A stretch of 64,000 bases of DNA, taken from assembly GCA_026671195.1 (NCBI GenBank), contig JAPOHD010000007.1:282665-346664 (forward strand), given 5' to 3'. Under the pieces are notes generated by a model. That model searched no databases. It was not told the DNA's origin and saw only the letters and a list, made by a program, of their open reading frames with translations. Each line of letters begins with the position of its first letter. Position 1 is the first letter of the stretch. Positions 28,446 through 37,107 of this stretch are shown here, in pieces. The position numbers were made by a program, and so were the translations under genes. The stretch is from Draconibacterium aestuarii. Lineage in GTDB: Bacteria > Bacteroidota > Bacteroidia > Bacteroidales > Prolixibacteraceae.

Positions 28446-30752
28446 CTAATCTACAATTATTTCATCTACAAAAATAAACACCCCCGAATTGGGTACTCTC
28501 GGATAAATGGTTTTAATTTTTAAATATTTACAGCTTGTTGTTTCAAAATCCACTTCAATGGTTCGGGTTACGCTATTGGAAGTTCTTATGGCTGACAAGT
28601 CCCGCTCAGATCGCCAGTTCTGCAGTCCCACGTATTTTTCTCCATCATTCGATACAGAAAGCTGTAACTCTTGTGGAAAAAATATACCTGCCCCGGTTTC
28701 CTCTATACAATTGTAACCTATTTTCGAAATTTCAGTTGGTTGATCAAATTCGATAGTAGTAACAAAATCGGTACTTAACATGCCCAGCCATTTCCCGTTA
28801 CCCCACTTTGTTCCTCCAAAATCGGTATCCACCAGCGTGTACCCACCATTCGCTTTATATTTCCCGGTTGGTTCCGGATCAACAGTAACTTTGGCTCCCC
28901 GGGCCTTATGCAAAATGGCATCCGCCGATTCAACTTCTCCCATCACATTCCCATTTTTTACGGATATAGCGTTTACTGTTGCCGATGTACTTAACGAAAA
29001 TGGCGCAGTGTATTTTACAGCAGTTTCCGGAGTGGGCTTCGTCCCATCAATGGTATAGTAAATTTCAGTTTCCAGTTCCGATTCAATGGTTACCTCAATA
29101 TCTTTTGTATCCGCATTTAAAACAAATCCGATATTTGGGCGAAAGGCACTTTTAGCATAGTTAATATCCAATTGATCGTAATGCTGAATTAACCCGTCCA
29201 TTTTTGCTCTGAAATGTTCCCAGTCTTTTTTACCTTTTGACTGCCAGGCTATTTCTGAAAGTGCCGCCATGCGAGGCATTGTCATATATTCTACTCGTTG
29301 TGGATTTTCCATATACTCGGTCCAAACGTTTCCCTGCACCCCCATAACCAACGATGCAAATTCAGGTTCTAAATCCTCGGGGACAGGTTCGTATTCGTAT
29401 ACATTCTGCATGGTTGAATACCCGCCAAATGCAACAGGTTCGTGTTTACTCAAACTCTGGTAATGATCGAAATAAAGATGTGAACCTGTGGTTAAAACGG
29501 TTTGGTGGCCTTTTTTCAAATAATCAGCAACACCATTTATTCCTCCCCAGTACATAATCGTTGCCGATTCAGAAAGTTCACCTTCCAAAATCTCGTGCCA
29601 ACCTATTAGTTTTCTTCCTTTCGATTTTAAATATTCATCAAAATGATTTACAAAATGACTCTGCAGGTCATCGGCATCGTAGCCCTTTTCATTCATCAAT
29701 TTTTGGCAATCAGCACAGACCTTCCAATTGCTTTTATTCACTTCATCGCCGCCAATATGAATATATTCTGATGGAAAAAGACAAAGAACCTCATCAATTA
29801 TTTCTTCCAGTAATTTGTAACTCTCCGGGTTACTTGCACAATACACTCCTGTATTTCTAAGCGGGTTATTGTTTTTATCCTTACAAACCAAATCAGGATA
29901 ACATTGAAAAACTACTTCCGAATGGCCCGGCAATTCTATTTCAGGCAAAACGGTTATAAAATGTTCTGCAGCATAGGTCACCACCTCCTTTATTTCTTCC
30001 TGCGTATAATAACCTCCGTACTTCTGCCGGTCATCTCCTTCCTTCCAAACCTCAAAATCCTGCCAGGGTTTTTTGTTTTCTTTTACTACACGCCAGGCAC
30101 CAATATCAGTTAATTCGGGATGCGATTTTATTTCAATACGCCAGCCAATACCGTCAACCAAATGCCAGTGGAAAACATTTAGTTTATGCATGGCCAAATA
30201 ATCGATGTATTTTTTTACAAATTCTACCGGCATAAAGTGCCTCGAAACATCGAGATGCATGCCCCTCCACTGAAAGCGAGGTTTGTCGGTAATCTGCACT
30301 GCCGGCAATATTACTTTTTCAAGCGGCATGGTTTCCAATTCCGCCGGCAACATCTGCCGAATCGTTTCAACAGCGTAAAACAATCCCTGGGGGCCGGCTG
30401 AACGGATTATAACTCCCGATTTCGAAATATCCAGAACATAACCTTCGTTTGTTAATGAGTCGAGTTCAGTATCCAGTTCAAAAAGAATTGAAGATTTTTT
30501 CTGCTTTGTTTCGTTGGTAAAAATAATGGGAAGATTAGTTTTCAGAACTGATTGTAAAAACGTTGCTGCCGGAAGCATAACGGAGTCAGGAATAAGAATA
30601 TCCGTATGCTCACCAATAACAAATGGTTTTTCATTTTTCTCAACTATAAACCCAGGCTCTGGAATTACCTGTACCAAAGGAACCTGATTTTGCTGACATG
30701 AACTAAAACTCAAAATAACTAAAATTACAATAAGGAATACACCTGTTTTCAT
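28446..30752 (-). CDS. GH20 beta-N-acetylhexosaminidase with C-terminal accessory domains
   Basis: A 768-residue lipoprotein from the ATG at 30752 (lipobox SFSSC); an alternative ATG at 30776 adds 8 residues. An N-terminal GH20b-type domain precedes the TIM barrel, which has GMHLDVSRHFMP, the catalytic pair in HIGGDEV (Asp336-Glu337) and WTEYMENPQRVEYM. After the barrel come a chitobiase-type domain (EIYYTIDGTKPTPET) and a discoidin/CBM32-like domain (residues ~640-768). It removes terminal GlcNAc or GalNAc from glycans. It is the first gene of a three-gene minus-strand unit. Confidence 0.95.
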   Translation of the reverse strand: MKTGVFLIVILVILSFSSCQQNQVPLVQVIPEPGFIVEKNEKPFVIGEHTDILIPDSVMLPAATFLQSVLKTNLPIIFTNETKQKKSSILFELDTELDSLTNEGYVLDISKSGVIIRSAGPQGLFYAVETIRQMLPAELETMPLEKVILPAVQITDKPRFQWRGMHLDVSRHFMPVEFVKKYIDYLAMHKLNVFHWHLVDGIGWRIEIKSHPELTDIGAWRVVKENKKPWQDFEVWKEGDDRQKYGGYYTQEEIKEVVTYAAEHFITVLPEIELPGHSEVVFQCYPDLVCKDKNNNPLRNTGVYCASNPESYKLLEEIIDEVLCLFPSEYIHIGGDEVNKSNWKVCADCQKLMNEKGYDADDLQSHFVNHFDEYLKSKGRKLIGWHEILEGELSESATIMYWGGINGVADYLKKGHQTVLTTGSHLYFDHYQSLSKHEPVAFGGYSTMQNVYEYEPVPEDLEPEFASLVMGVQGNVWTEYMENPQRVEYMTMPRMAALSEIAWQSKGKKDWEHFRAKMDGLIQHYDQLDINYAKSAFRPNIGFVLNADTKDIEVTIESELETEIYYTIDGTKPTPETAVKYTAPFSLSTSATVNAISVKNGNVMGEVESADAILHKARGAKVTVDPEPTGKYKANGGYTLVDTDFGGTKWGNGKWLGMLSTDFVTTIEFDQPTEISKIGYNCIEETGAGIFFPQELQLSVSNDGEKYVGLQNWRSERDLSAIRTSNSVTRTIEVDFETTSCKYLKIKTIYPRVPNSGVFIFVDEIIVD

Positions 30753-30776
30753 ACGATTAAAATTGTTTGTTTTCAA

Positions 30777-31131
30777 CGATAACAGCTCTAATAACCATTC
30801 CAGAGTTTCATGTTTTTACTACATAAATCCGAGACAATTTATTCCCTGTTATTTTTAATAAAAATCTCTATCAATAATTTTGATAAAAAAACAAATTCTT
30901 TGTTTGTTGTACTATGCAAATCATCATGCTTCGCCTAAAAAGCTTCTACTATCATGAACCCAAAAACAGAACAACTCAACAAAACTGTTCAAAATAGGTG
31001 CAAATAACTTTCAATTTCAAACTAAAATCCGCTTTTAATTTAAATTTCAATCAAAAGCAAAGAAATTAATTTCAATTCGTTTTTGTTTTAAATTTTAATT
31101 TTTACATTTGCTTCCACAATAAAAAAATGAA
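30777..31131. other. AT-rich intergenic region between divergent GH20 and ilv units
   Basis: About 355 bp without a gene. The right end holds the ilv promoter elements listed separately (31082-31110). The left part should contain the GH20 promoter on the minus strand, but I see no convincing -33/-7 pair there. No repeats or further reading frames are evident. Confidence 0.6.
31082..31110 (+). promoter_or_regulatory. Promoter of the ilv leader and operon
   Basis: TACATTTG at 31103-31110 matches the Bacteroidota -7 consensus TAnnTTTG exactly. TTTG at 31082-31085 fits the -33 element with a 17-base spacer, slightly shorter than the usual 19-21. Transcription would start near 31117, about 15 bases before the leader peptide start. 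Confidence 0.65.
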
Positions 31132-31200
31132 ATGAGAATTTTATCTATCAATATTCTAGTCCTCGTTACTGTCATTCTTCGAATTGCAGAGAGAGGCTAA
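31132..31200 (+). CDS. Branched-chain amino acid leader peptide (ilv attenuator)
   Basis: A 22-codon frame from the ATG at 31132 to TAA at 31198-31200. Twelve of 22 residues are Ile (5), Leu (4) or Val (3), including the run ILVLV at positions 8-12 and VIL at 14-16. These are exactly the end products of the operon downstream. It lies just after a promoter and just before a terminator hairpin, as in the classical ilv and leu leaders of enterobacteria. Its last codons overlap the sequence that can pair with the terminator's 5' arm. It is too short for ordinary gene finders. I consider it real on sequence, position and RNA structure combined. Confidence 0.9.
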   Translation: MRILSINILVLVTVILRIAERG

Positions 31201-31262
31201 TTATGTTGTAGATGAATAAAAATATTTACAAGCCTTTCTCTAAAAACGAGAAGGGCTTTTTT
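31189..31262 (+). terminator. Transcription attenuator of the ilv operon (antiterminator and terminator)
   Basis: Terminator: an 11-bp stem of AAGCCTTTCTC (31230-31240) and GAGAAGGGCTT (31248-31258), one wobble and a 7-base loop, followed by TTTTTT. Antiterminator: GAGAGAGGCT (31189-31198) pairs over all 10 positions with AGCCTTTCTC (31231-31240), so the two structures exclude each other. A ribosome finishing the leader peptide would cover 31189-31198 and let the terminator form. A ribosome stalled at the Ile/Val/Leu codons would leave that segment free to block it. Confidence 0.88.
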
Positions 31263-31295
31263 AATGCTATAACAGACAAAAAAAGACAAAAAAGT

Positions 31296-33125
31296 ATGCA
31301 TACACCATTACGCAGCAACACAACAACACAAGGCCGTAGAATGGCAGGTGCCAGAAGCCTTTGGAGAGCAAACGGGATGAAAGAAGAACATTTCGGGAAA
31401 CCGGTTATTGCCGTTGTAAACTCGTTTACACAGTTTGTTCCCGGGCACGCTCACCTGCACGAGATTGGACAATACGTTAAAGGATTAATTGAAAAACAAG
31501 GCTACTTTGCTGCCGAATTTAATACCATTGCCATCGACGATGGAATTGCCATGGGACACGACGGAATGTTGTATTCTCTGCCTTCGCGCGATGTAATTGC
31601 AGACAGTGTTGAGTATATGTGTAACGCGCACAAAGTGGATGCAATGGTTTGCATTTCAAACTGCGATAAAATTACTCCGGGAATGTTAATGGCTGCCATG
31701 CGTTTGAATATTCCGGCCGTTTTTGTTTCGGGAGGTCCAATGGAAGCCGGTGAAGTAGATGATAAAGCCCTGGATTTAGTGGATGCTATGGTTATGGCTG
31801 CCGATGATAGTGTTAGCGACGCATATTTAGCTCAAGTTGAAGAAAATGCGTGTCCAACCTGTGGATCGTGTTCAGGTATGTTTACTGCAAATTCGATGAA
31901 CTGCCTCGCAGAAGCCATTGGAATGGCACTTCCTGGAAACGGAACCATTGTTGCAACACACGCCAACCGCAAACGACTTTTTGAAGAAGCCGTTGAAAAA
32001 ATTATTGCGGCTACAAAAGCCTATTATTTTGAAGGAAACGAGTCGGTGCTTCCACGAGGAATTGCCACACGTGATGCTTTTTTAAATGCAATGAAACTTG
32101 ACATCGCTATGGGGGGGTCGACAAACACAGTTCTTCACTTACTGGCAATTGCCCACGAAGCTGAGGTTGATTTTACAATGAAAGATATTGATCAGCTTTC
32201 GCGTATTACGCCTAATCTTTGTAAAGTGGCACCCAGCTCACACTACCATGTTCAGGATGTAAACCGCGCAGGTGGTATTCTCTCTATTTTGGGAGAATTG
32301 GACAGAGTGGGACTGATTGAAACCAATGTTTCGCGCATTGACGGGAGAACGCTGGCTGAAGCCATTTCTGAATATCACATTAATAACGAAACGGTTTCTG
32401 AAGATGCTATAAAAAAATTCAAATCGGCGCCTGGTGGTGGAAGAAACCTGGTAATGGGTTCGCAGGAAAGCTATTACAAAGAACTAGATACCGACCGGGA
32501 GAATGGTTGTATTCGCGATTTTGAGCATGCCTACAACAAAGACGGTGGATTGGCTGTTTTGTATGGCAACATAGCAGAAAGTGGCTGTATTGTAAAAACG
32601 GCAGGTGTTGATGCATCGATTTTTAAATTTACAGGAACAGCAAAAGTTTTCGATTCGCAGGATGAAGCAGTGAATGGTATTTTGGGCGACACGGTTCAAA
32701 AAGGCGATGTTATTGTTATTCGTTACGAAGGGCCAAAAGGAGGACCGGGAATGCAGGAGATGCTTTACCCCACTTCGTACCTTAAATCGATGCAGTTGGA
32801 TAAATACTGTGCCTTAATTACTGATGGACGTTTCTCGGGAGGCACATCGGGTCTTTCAATAGGCCATGTTTCGCCGGAAGCTGCAGGAGGTGGTGCAATC
32901 GGGTTAATTCAGAACAATGATAAAATTGAAATCGATATAACAAAACGTTCCATTAATCTTCTTATTTCTGATGAAGAGTTGGCAGAACGCAGAAAAACTG
33001 AAGAAGCAAAAGGCAACGATGCATTTACGCCGGTTGGAAGAAACAGAACGATTTCGAAAGCATTAAAAGCTTATGCAAGCCTGGTTTCTGCCGCTGATAA
33101 AGGTGCCATTCGTTTAATCGATTAA
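31296..33125 (+). CDS. ilvD: Dihydroxy-acid dehydratase
   Basis: A 609-residue IlvD. The ATG at 31296 is chosen because the protein then begins [20 protein letters not shown] as in the family; an in-frame ATG at 31212 would place 28 extra residues on the attenuator hairpin. Fe-S ligands are in CISNCDK and [11 protein letters not shown], and the substrate/Mg region is [16 protein letters not shown]. It dehydrates dihydroxyisovalerate and dihydroxymethylvalerate in Val and Ile synthesis. It is the first enzyme gene after the attenuator; ilvB and ilvN follow. ilvC and ilvA are not in the window. Confidence 0.98.
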   Translation: MHTPLRSNTTTQGRRMAGARSLWRANGMKEEHFGKPVIAVVNSFTQFVPGHAHLHEIGQYVKGLIEKQGYFAAEFNTIAIDDGIAMGHDGMLYSLPSRDVIADSVEYMCNAHKVDAMVCISNCDKITPGMLMAAMRLNIPAVFVSGGPMEAGEVDDKALDLVDAMVMAADDSVSDAYLAQVEENACPTCGSCSGMFTANSMNCLAEAIGMALPGNGTIVATHANRKRLFEEAVEKIIAATKAYYFEGNESVLPRGIATRDAFLNAMKLDIAMGGSTNTVLHLLAIAHEAEVDFTMKDIDQLSRITPNLCKVAPSSHYHVQDVNRAGGILSILGELDRVGLIETNVSRIDGRTLAEAISEYHINNETVSEDAIKKFKSAPGGGRNLVMGSQESYYKELDTDRENGCIRDFEHAYNKDGGLAVLYGNIAESGCIVKTAGVDASIFKFTGTAKVFDSQDEAVNGILGDTVQKGDVIVIRYEGPKGGPGMQEMLYPTSYLKSMQLDKYCALITDGRFSGGTSGLSIGHVSPEAAGGGAIGLIQNNDKIEIDITKRSINLLISDEELAERRKTEEAKGNDAFTPVGRNRTISKALKAYASLVSAADKGAIRLID

Positions 33126-33210
33126 AAGAAAAGTCCTTTGGACTTCGACATTGGAAATCATACGGATGACCAATAACAATAAAAAAATAAAATAACAGAT
33201 AATAACGATT

Positions 33211-33241
33211 AGCTAGAAGCCATAGGCCAGCGGCTAGCAGC
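33211..33241. repeat. Short AGCTAGAAGCCA-type intergenic repeat with hairpin potential
   Basis: AGCTAGAAGCCA at 33211-33222 differs by one base from 50503-50514. The surrounding stretch has nested complementarity (TAGCT with AGCTA, GCC with GGC). It lies between ilvD and ilvB and carries no reading frame. Confidence 0.4.
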
Positions 33242-33254
33242 TAAATTTAATAAT

Positions 33255-34952
33255 ATGACAGCACAAAAAGTTACCGGTTCACAAGCATTGATCCTTTCGT
33301 TATTGGAAGAAGGTGTGGATACTATTTTTGGTTATCCGGGCGGTGCAATAATGCCCGTTTACGATGCATTGTATGATTACGACAAAGAAGTAAAACATAT
33401 TTTAACCCGCCATGAGCAGGGAGCAATCCACGGCGCGCAAGGTTATGCGCGTGTCACCGGGAAACCCGGAATTTGCCTTGCTACTTCAGGTCCGGGAGCA
33501 ACAAACCTGATGACCGGAATTGCCGACGCAATGATTGATTCAACTCCCCTGGTGTGCATTACCGGACAGGTTGCTTCACCACTTTTGGGAACCGATGCTT
33601 TTCAGGAATCCGATATTGTTGGAATGTCAATTCCGGTTACAAAATGGAATTACCAGGTAACAACTCCGGAAGAAATTCCGGAAGCCATTGCCCAGGCTTT
33701 TTACATTGCCACAACAGGACGTCCGGGACCGGTTTTAATCGATCTTACCAAAGATGCCCAGTTTGGCGAATTGGATTTTGAATATAAAAAATGCACAAAA
33801 ATCAGAAGTTATGTACCTGAAACGCATGTGGATCCACACCAGGTAAAAGCCGCTGCAGATTTAATCGACGCAGCAAAAAAACCAATGATTTTGTTCGGAC
33901 ATGGAATAATAATTGGACGCGCAGAAGATGAATTAAAAGCATTTATTGAAAAAACAGGAATCCCTGCAGCATGGACCTTGATGGGCCTTTCGGCACTTCC
34001 AACCGAGCACAGGCTAAATGTTGGAATGCTTGGAATGCATGGAAATTACGGACCAAACCTGTTAACCAACCAGGCCGATTTAATTATTGCAGTTGGTATG
34101 CGTTTCGACGATCGTGTTACAGGAAAAGTGAGTGAATATGCCATAAACGCAAAAATCATCCATATTGAAATTGATCCGGCAGAAGTTGATAAAATCATTA
34201 AAGCGGATGTGGCGGTAATTGGCGATGCAAAAAAAGCCTTACACATGCTCACTGCCAATGTAGCTGAAAATAATCACGATGCCTGGGTTGAAGAATTCAG
34301 AAAGTGTGATGTTATTGAACAGGAAAAAGTAATTTCGAAAGACCTGTACCCTACCAAACCGGGATTAACCATGGGCGAGGTAGTTCGAATTGCTTCCGAA
34401 AAAACCAACCATGAAGCCATCCTGGTTACCGATGTTGGCCAGCAACAAATGATAGCACAGCGCTACTTCAAATTTAAAAATTCGCGTAGCAATGTAACTT
34501 CAGGAGGTTTGGGAACTATGGGTTTTGGACTTCCGGCAAGTATGGGAGCGCAAATTGGAGCGCCCGACAAGACCGTTGTTGCAATGATTGGTGACGGTGG
34601 TTTCCAAATGACAATTCAGGAATTGGGTACCATTGCTCAAAATAAACTTCCGGTAAAAATTGTCATTCTCAATAACAACTTTTTAGGAATGGTACGCCAG
34701 TGGCAACAATTATTCTTCGAAAGAAGATACTCTTTCACCGAACTACAGAATCCTGATTTTATAACAATTGCCAAAGGATTCGGAATCGAAGGACATTCTG
34801 TTTCGAAACGTGAAAATCTGGAAGACAGTGTTCAAAAAATGGTTGATCACGACGGTCCGTATTTATTAGAAGTAATTATTGAAAAAGAAGATAATGTATT
34901 CCCTATGGTTCCCACCGGAGCCTCGGTTTCTGATATAATCCTTGAGCCCTAA
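33255..34952 (+). CDS. ilvB: Acetolactate synthase, large (catalytic) subunit
   Basis: A 565-residue ThDP enzyme. The N-terminal pyrimidine-binding domain has IFGYPGGAIMPVYDAL and the catalytic Glu context RHEQGAIHGAQGYAR. The C-terminal ThDP/Mg motif is GDGGFQMTIQELGTIAQNKL ending in ILNNN. It condenses pyruvate with pyruvate or 2-ketobutyrate. The regulatory subunit gene follows after 22 bp, and ilvD precedes it by 129 bp, so all three are likely under the leader-peptide attenuator. Confidence 0.98.
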   Translation: MTAQKVTGSQALILSLLEEGVDTIFGYPGGAIMPVYDALYDYDKEVKHILTRHEQGAIHGAQGYARVTGKPGICLATSGPGATNLMTGIADAMIDSTPLVCITGQVASPLLGTDAFQESDIVGMSIPVTKWNYQVTTPEEIPEAIAQAFYIATTGRPGPVLIDLTKDAQFGELDFEYKKCTKIRSYVPETHVDPHQVKAAADLIDAAKKPMILFGHGIIIGRAEDELKAFIEKTGIPAAWTLMGLSALPTEHRLNVGMLGMHGNYGPNLLTNQADLIIAVGMRFDDRVTGKVSEYAINAKIIHIEIDPAEVDKIIKADVAVIGDAKKALHMLTANVAENNHDAWVEEFRKCDVIEQEKVISKDLYPTKPGLTMGEVVRIASEKTNHEAILVTDVGQQQMIAQRYFKFKNSRSNVTSGGLGTMGFGLPASMGAQIGAPDKTVVAMIGDGGFQMTIQELGTIAQNKLPVKIVILNNNFLGMVRQWQQLFFERRYSFTELQNPDFITIAKGFGIEGHSVSKRENLEDSVQKMVDHDGPYLLEVIIEKEDNVFPMVPTGASVSDIILEP

Positions 34953-34974
34953 TAATCAGTAAAACATCTACATC

Positions 34975-35517
34975 ATGAAAAATGAATTCATAATAACTGT
35001 ATATACAGAAAACCATATTGGATTACTAACTCGAATAACGGTAATTTTCACACGCCGAAAGATAAATATCGAGAGCCTGACGGTTTCGGAATCAGCAATT
35101 CCAGGTATTTTTAAGTTTACAATTGTGATTAATGAAACGAAAGCTCAGGTTACCAAGGTAGTTGGTCAGATTGAAAAGCAAATTGATGTGCTAAAAGCAT
35201 TCTTCCATACCAACGAAGAAATGATTTACCAGGAAATTGCGCTTTACAAAGTTCCCATTGAGCCGATATACGAAAGCGATACAATTGAAAGTATTGTACG
35301 TAATGCAGGTGCACGTATTCTTGAAATCACAAAAGATTATGTTGTTATTGAAAAAACAGGACATAAAAAAGATACACAAGCATTATTTGAACAACTAAAC
35401 GAATTTAAGGTAATGCAGTTTATTCGCTCAGGACGTGTAGCACTTACGCGCGACCCGATTGAACGCCTCTCTGAATTCCTGAAAGAAAGAGATGCTTTTT
35501 TAAATAGTTTGGATTAA
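34975..35517 (+). CDS. ilvN: Acetolactate synthase, small (regulatory) subunit
   Basis: A 180-residue protein with an N-terminal ACT domain (residues ~4-75: FIITVYTENHIGLLTRITVIFTRR would be strand-helix, then INIESLTVSES) that binds the feedback inhibitor valine, and a C-terminal ACT-like domain. NHIGLLTRI carries the glycine typical of the Val-binding loop. It activates and feedback-regulates the large subunit. It is the last gene of the operon and a terminator follows. Confidence 0.95.
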   Translation: MKNEFIITVYTENHIGLLTRITVIFTRRKINIESLTVSESAIPGIFKFTIVINETKAQVTKVVGQIEKQIDVLKAFFHTNEEMIYQEIALYKVPIEPIYESDTIESIVRNAGARILEITKDYVVIEKTGHKKDTQALFEQLNEFKVMQFIRSGRVALTRDPIERLSEFLKERDAFLNSLD

Positions 35518-35542
35518 TATACAATTTTATACTTCTCTTAGC

Positions 35543-35574
35543 GCCTGTCAGTTTTTTATCTGGCAGGCTTTTTT
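35543..35574 (+). terminator. Intrinsic terminator of the ilv operon
   Basis: A 9-bp stem GCCTGTCAG (35543-35551) with CTGGCAGGC (35560-35568), one wobble, an 8-base loop and a T run. It begins 26 bp after the ilvN stop. Confidence 0.92.
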
Positions 35575-35754
35575 GTGCTCTGAAAATTACAAAACAGATA
35601 CAACTGTTACACAATCTACTCCGTGCTTTAGATTCAGAAAAAAAATAAGTTTACCAAACATTAAAAATAAAATCGACACAACAAATTAGTCACTTGTCAT
35701 ACAAATATTCCGATAAATTTCACCACATTGCAGGCATAAATAACCAGCAATAAA

Positions 35755-36867
35755 ATGAGCCTTTATATAACCAAAATCGAAATCTACGAGTCTCCTATTA
35801 AGTTAAAAGAACCCTTTGTTATATCATTGGGGCCTATGGATTATGCCCAAAATGTGGTGATTGTTATTCGCACCAATAAAGGAATAACAGGATTTGGTGA
35901 ATGCAGTCCGTTTATGACCATCAACGGAGAAAGCATGGAAACGTGTTTTATTGTTGCACAATACCTGGCCAAGATTTTAAAAGGTAAAAATCCGATAAAT
36001 ATTGAGGAGTGCTCAATGGCCATGGATAAGGTTATTTATGGCAACTCAAGCATTAAAAGTGCATTCGATATTGCCTTGTACGATATTGCAGCACAGCAGG
36101 CCGGTGTTCCTCTGTACAAATATTTGGGTGGGCATAACAACAAGAAAATGCAGATTGACTATACCATCAGTTTGGGAGAAACGGATAAAATGGTTGAGGA
36201 TGCCAAAAAAATTATTGCCGGTGGTTTTGAAATTATCAAAGTAAAATTGGGACATTCAAAAGGAAAAGACATTAAAAGTATTCGTTTAATAAGAGAAGCG
36301 GTCGGACCAAATGTTCCAATTCGACTGGATGCAAACCAGGGCTGGACTGCCAAAGAAACCCCGGCAATACTGAACGAACTGGCACCATACAATATTCAGC
36401 ATTGCGAAGAACCAATTCCCCGATGGGATTTTATGGAACTGCCTGCGATATGTAAAAACAGCCCCATCCCTATTATGGCTGACGAAACCTGTTGCGACCA
36501 CCACGATGCGAAACGTCTTATTCAACTGGAGGCCTGCCATCGGATAAACATTAAACTCAGCAAATCGTCTGGTATTTTTAAGGCACTAAAAATTATCGAA
36601 TTGGCCGAGGCTGCCGATATGGAAATACAGATTGGCGGTTTTCTTGAATCTCGTTTGGGATTTACAGCATCGGCACACCTTGCACTGGCCAGCGATACTA
36701 TCGTATATTATGATTTCGACACGCCTCTAATGATGGTAGAAGACCCTGTTAGCGGAGGAATTCAATACGATAAAAACGGCAGAATTACATTGCCTGAAAC
36801 ACCTGGACTGGGAGCTTCGATTCATCCTGATTTTTTAAAACGATTAAAAATGACTGTGGTTGAATAG
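35755..36867 (+). CDS. Mandelate racemase/muconate lactonising enzyme-family protein
   Basis: A 370-residue enolase-superfamily enzyme, distinct from the epimerase at 8619. Catalytic lysines are K162/K164 in IKVKLG and K267 in INIKLSKSSG. Mg ligands are D192 (LDANQGW), E219 (HCEEPI) and D243 (MADETC). The capping domain lies at residues 1-130. The lysine arrangement suits 1,1-proton transfer, as in dipeptide epimerases or related racemases, but the cap-domain residues that set specificity cannot be read by eye. It stands alone after the ilv terminator with a 237-bp AT-rich leader. Substrate unknown. Confidence 0.85.
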   Translation: MSLYITKIEIYESPIKLKEPFVISLGPMDYAQNVVIVIRTNKGITGFGECSPFMTINGESMETCFIVAQYLAKILKGKNPINIEECSMAMDKVIYGNSSIKSAFDIALYDIAAQQAGVPLYKYLGGHNNKKMQIDYTISLGETDKMVEDAKKIIAGGFEIIKVKLGHSKGKDIKSIRLIREAVGPNVPIRLDANQGWTAKETPAILNELAPYNIQHCEEPIPRWDFMELPAICKNSPIPIMADETCCDHHDAKRLIQLEACHRINIKLSKSSGIFKALKIIELAEAADMEIQIGGFLESRLGFTASAHLALASDTIVYYDFDTPLMMVEDPVSGGIQYDKNGRITLPETPGLGASIHPDFLKRLKMTVVE

Positions 36868-37037
36868 CAGCATCAAAATCAGCTAAGTCAAAAAACATTT
36901 CCGGTATTTCAGACCCATTTAACTATGCAACCATCCCCGGAGACATGGTTTTGAGATAATCCTTAAAAAGGAATAAAAATATCTTTACGCTCAAAAAAGG
37001 TATTACTACCAGCTTATTTTAAAGCTGCCAGGCATAA

Positions 37038-37066
37038 AAAAACCGTCGATTATCCCGACGGTTTTT
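37038..37066. terminator. Bidirectional terminator between convergent genes
   Basis: AAAAACCGTCG (37038-37048) pairs with CGACGGTTTTT (37056-37066) around a 7-base loop. The A and T runs in the stem serve as U tracts in either direction, for the enolase-family gene and the GH20 gene. Confidence 0.88.
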
Positions 37067-37107
37067 ATTTCTTCTAATTAAAACAAATGTATCTGCCAAT
37101 TCATTTG

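Noticed and set aside
31212..31295. N-terminal extension of IlvD from the ATG at 31212
   Set aside because: It would translate the attenuator hairpin and adds residues absent from the family, which starts at the MHTPLRSN position.
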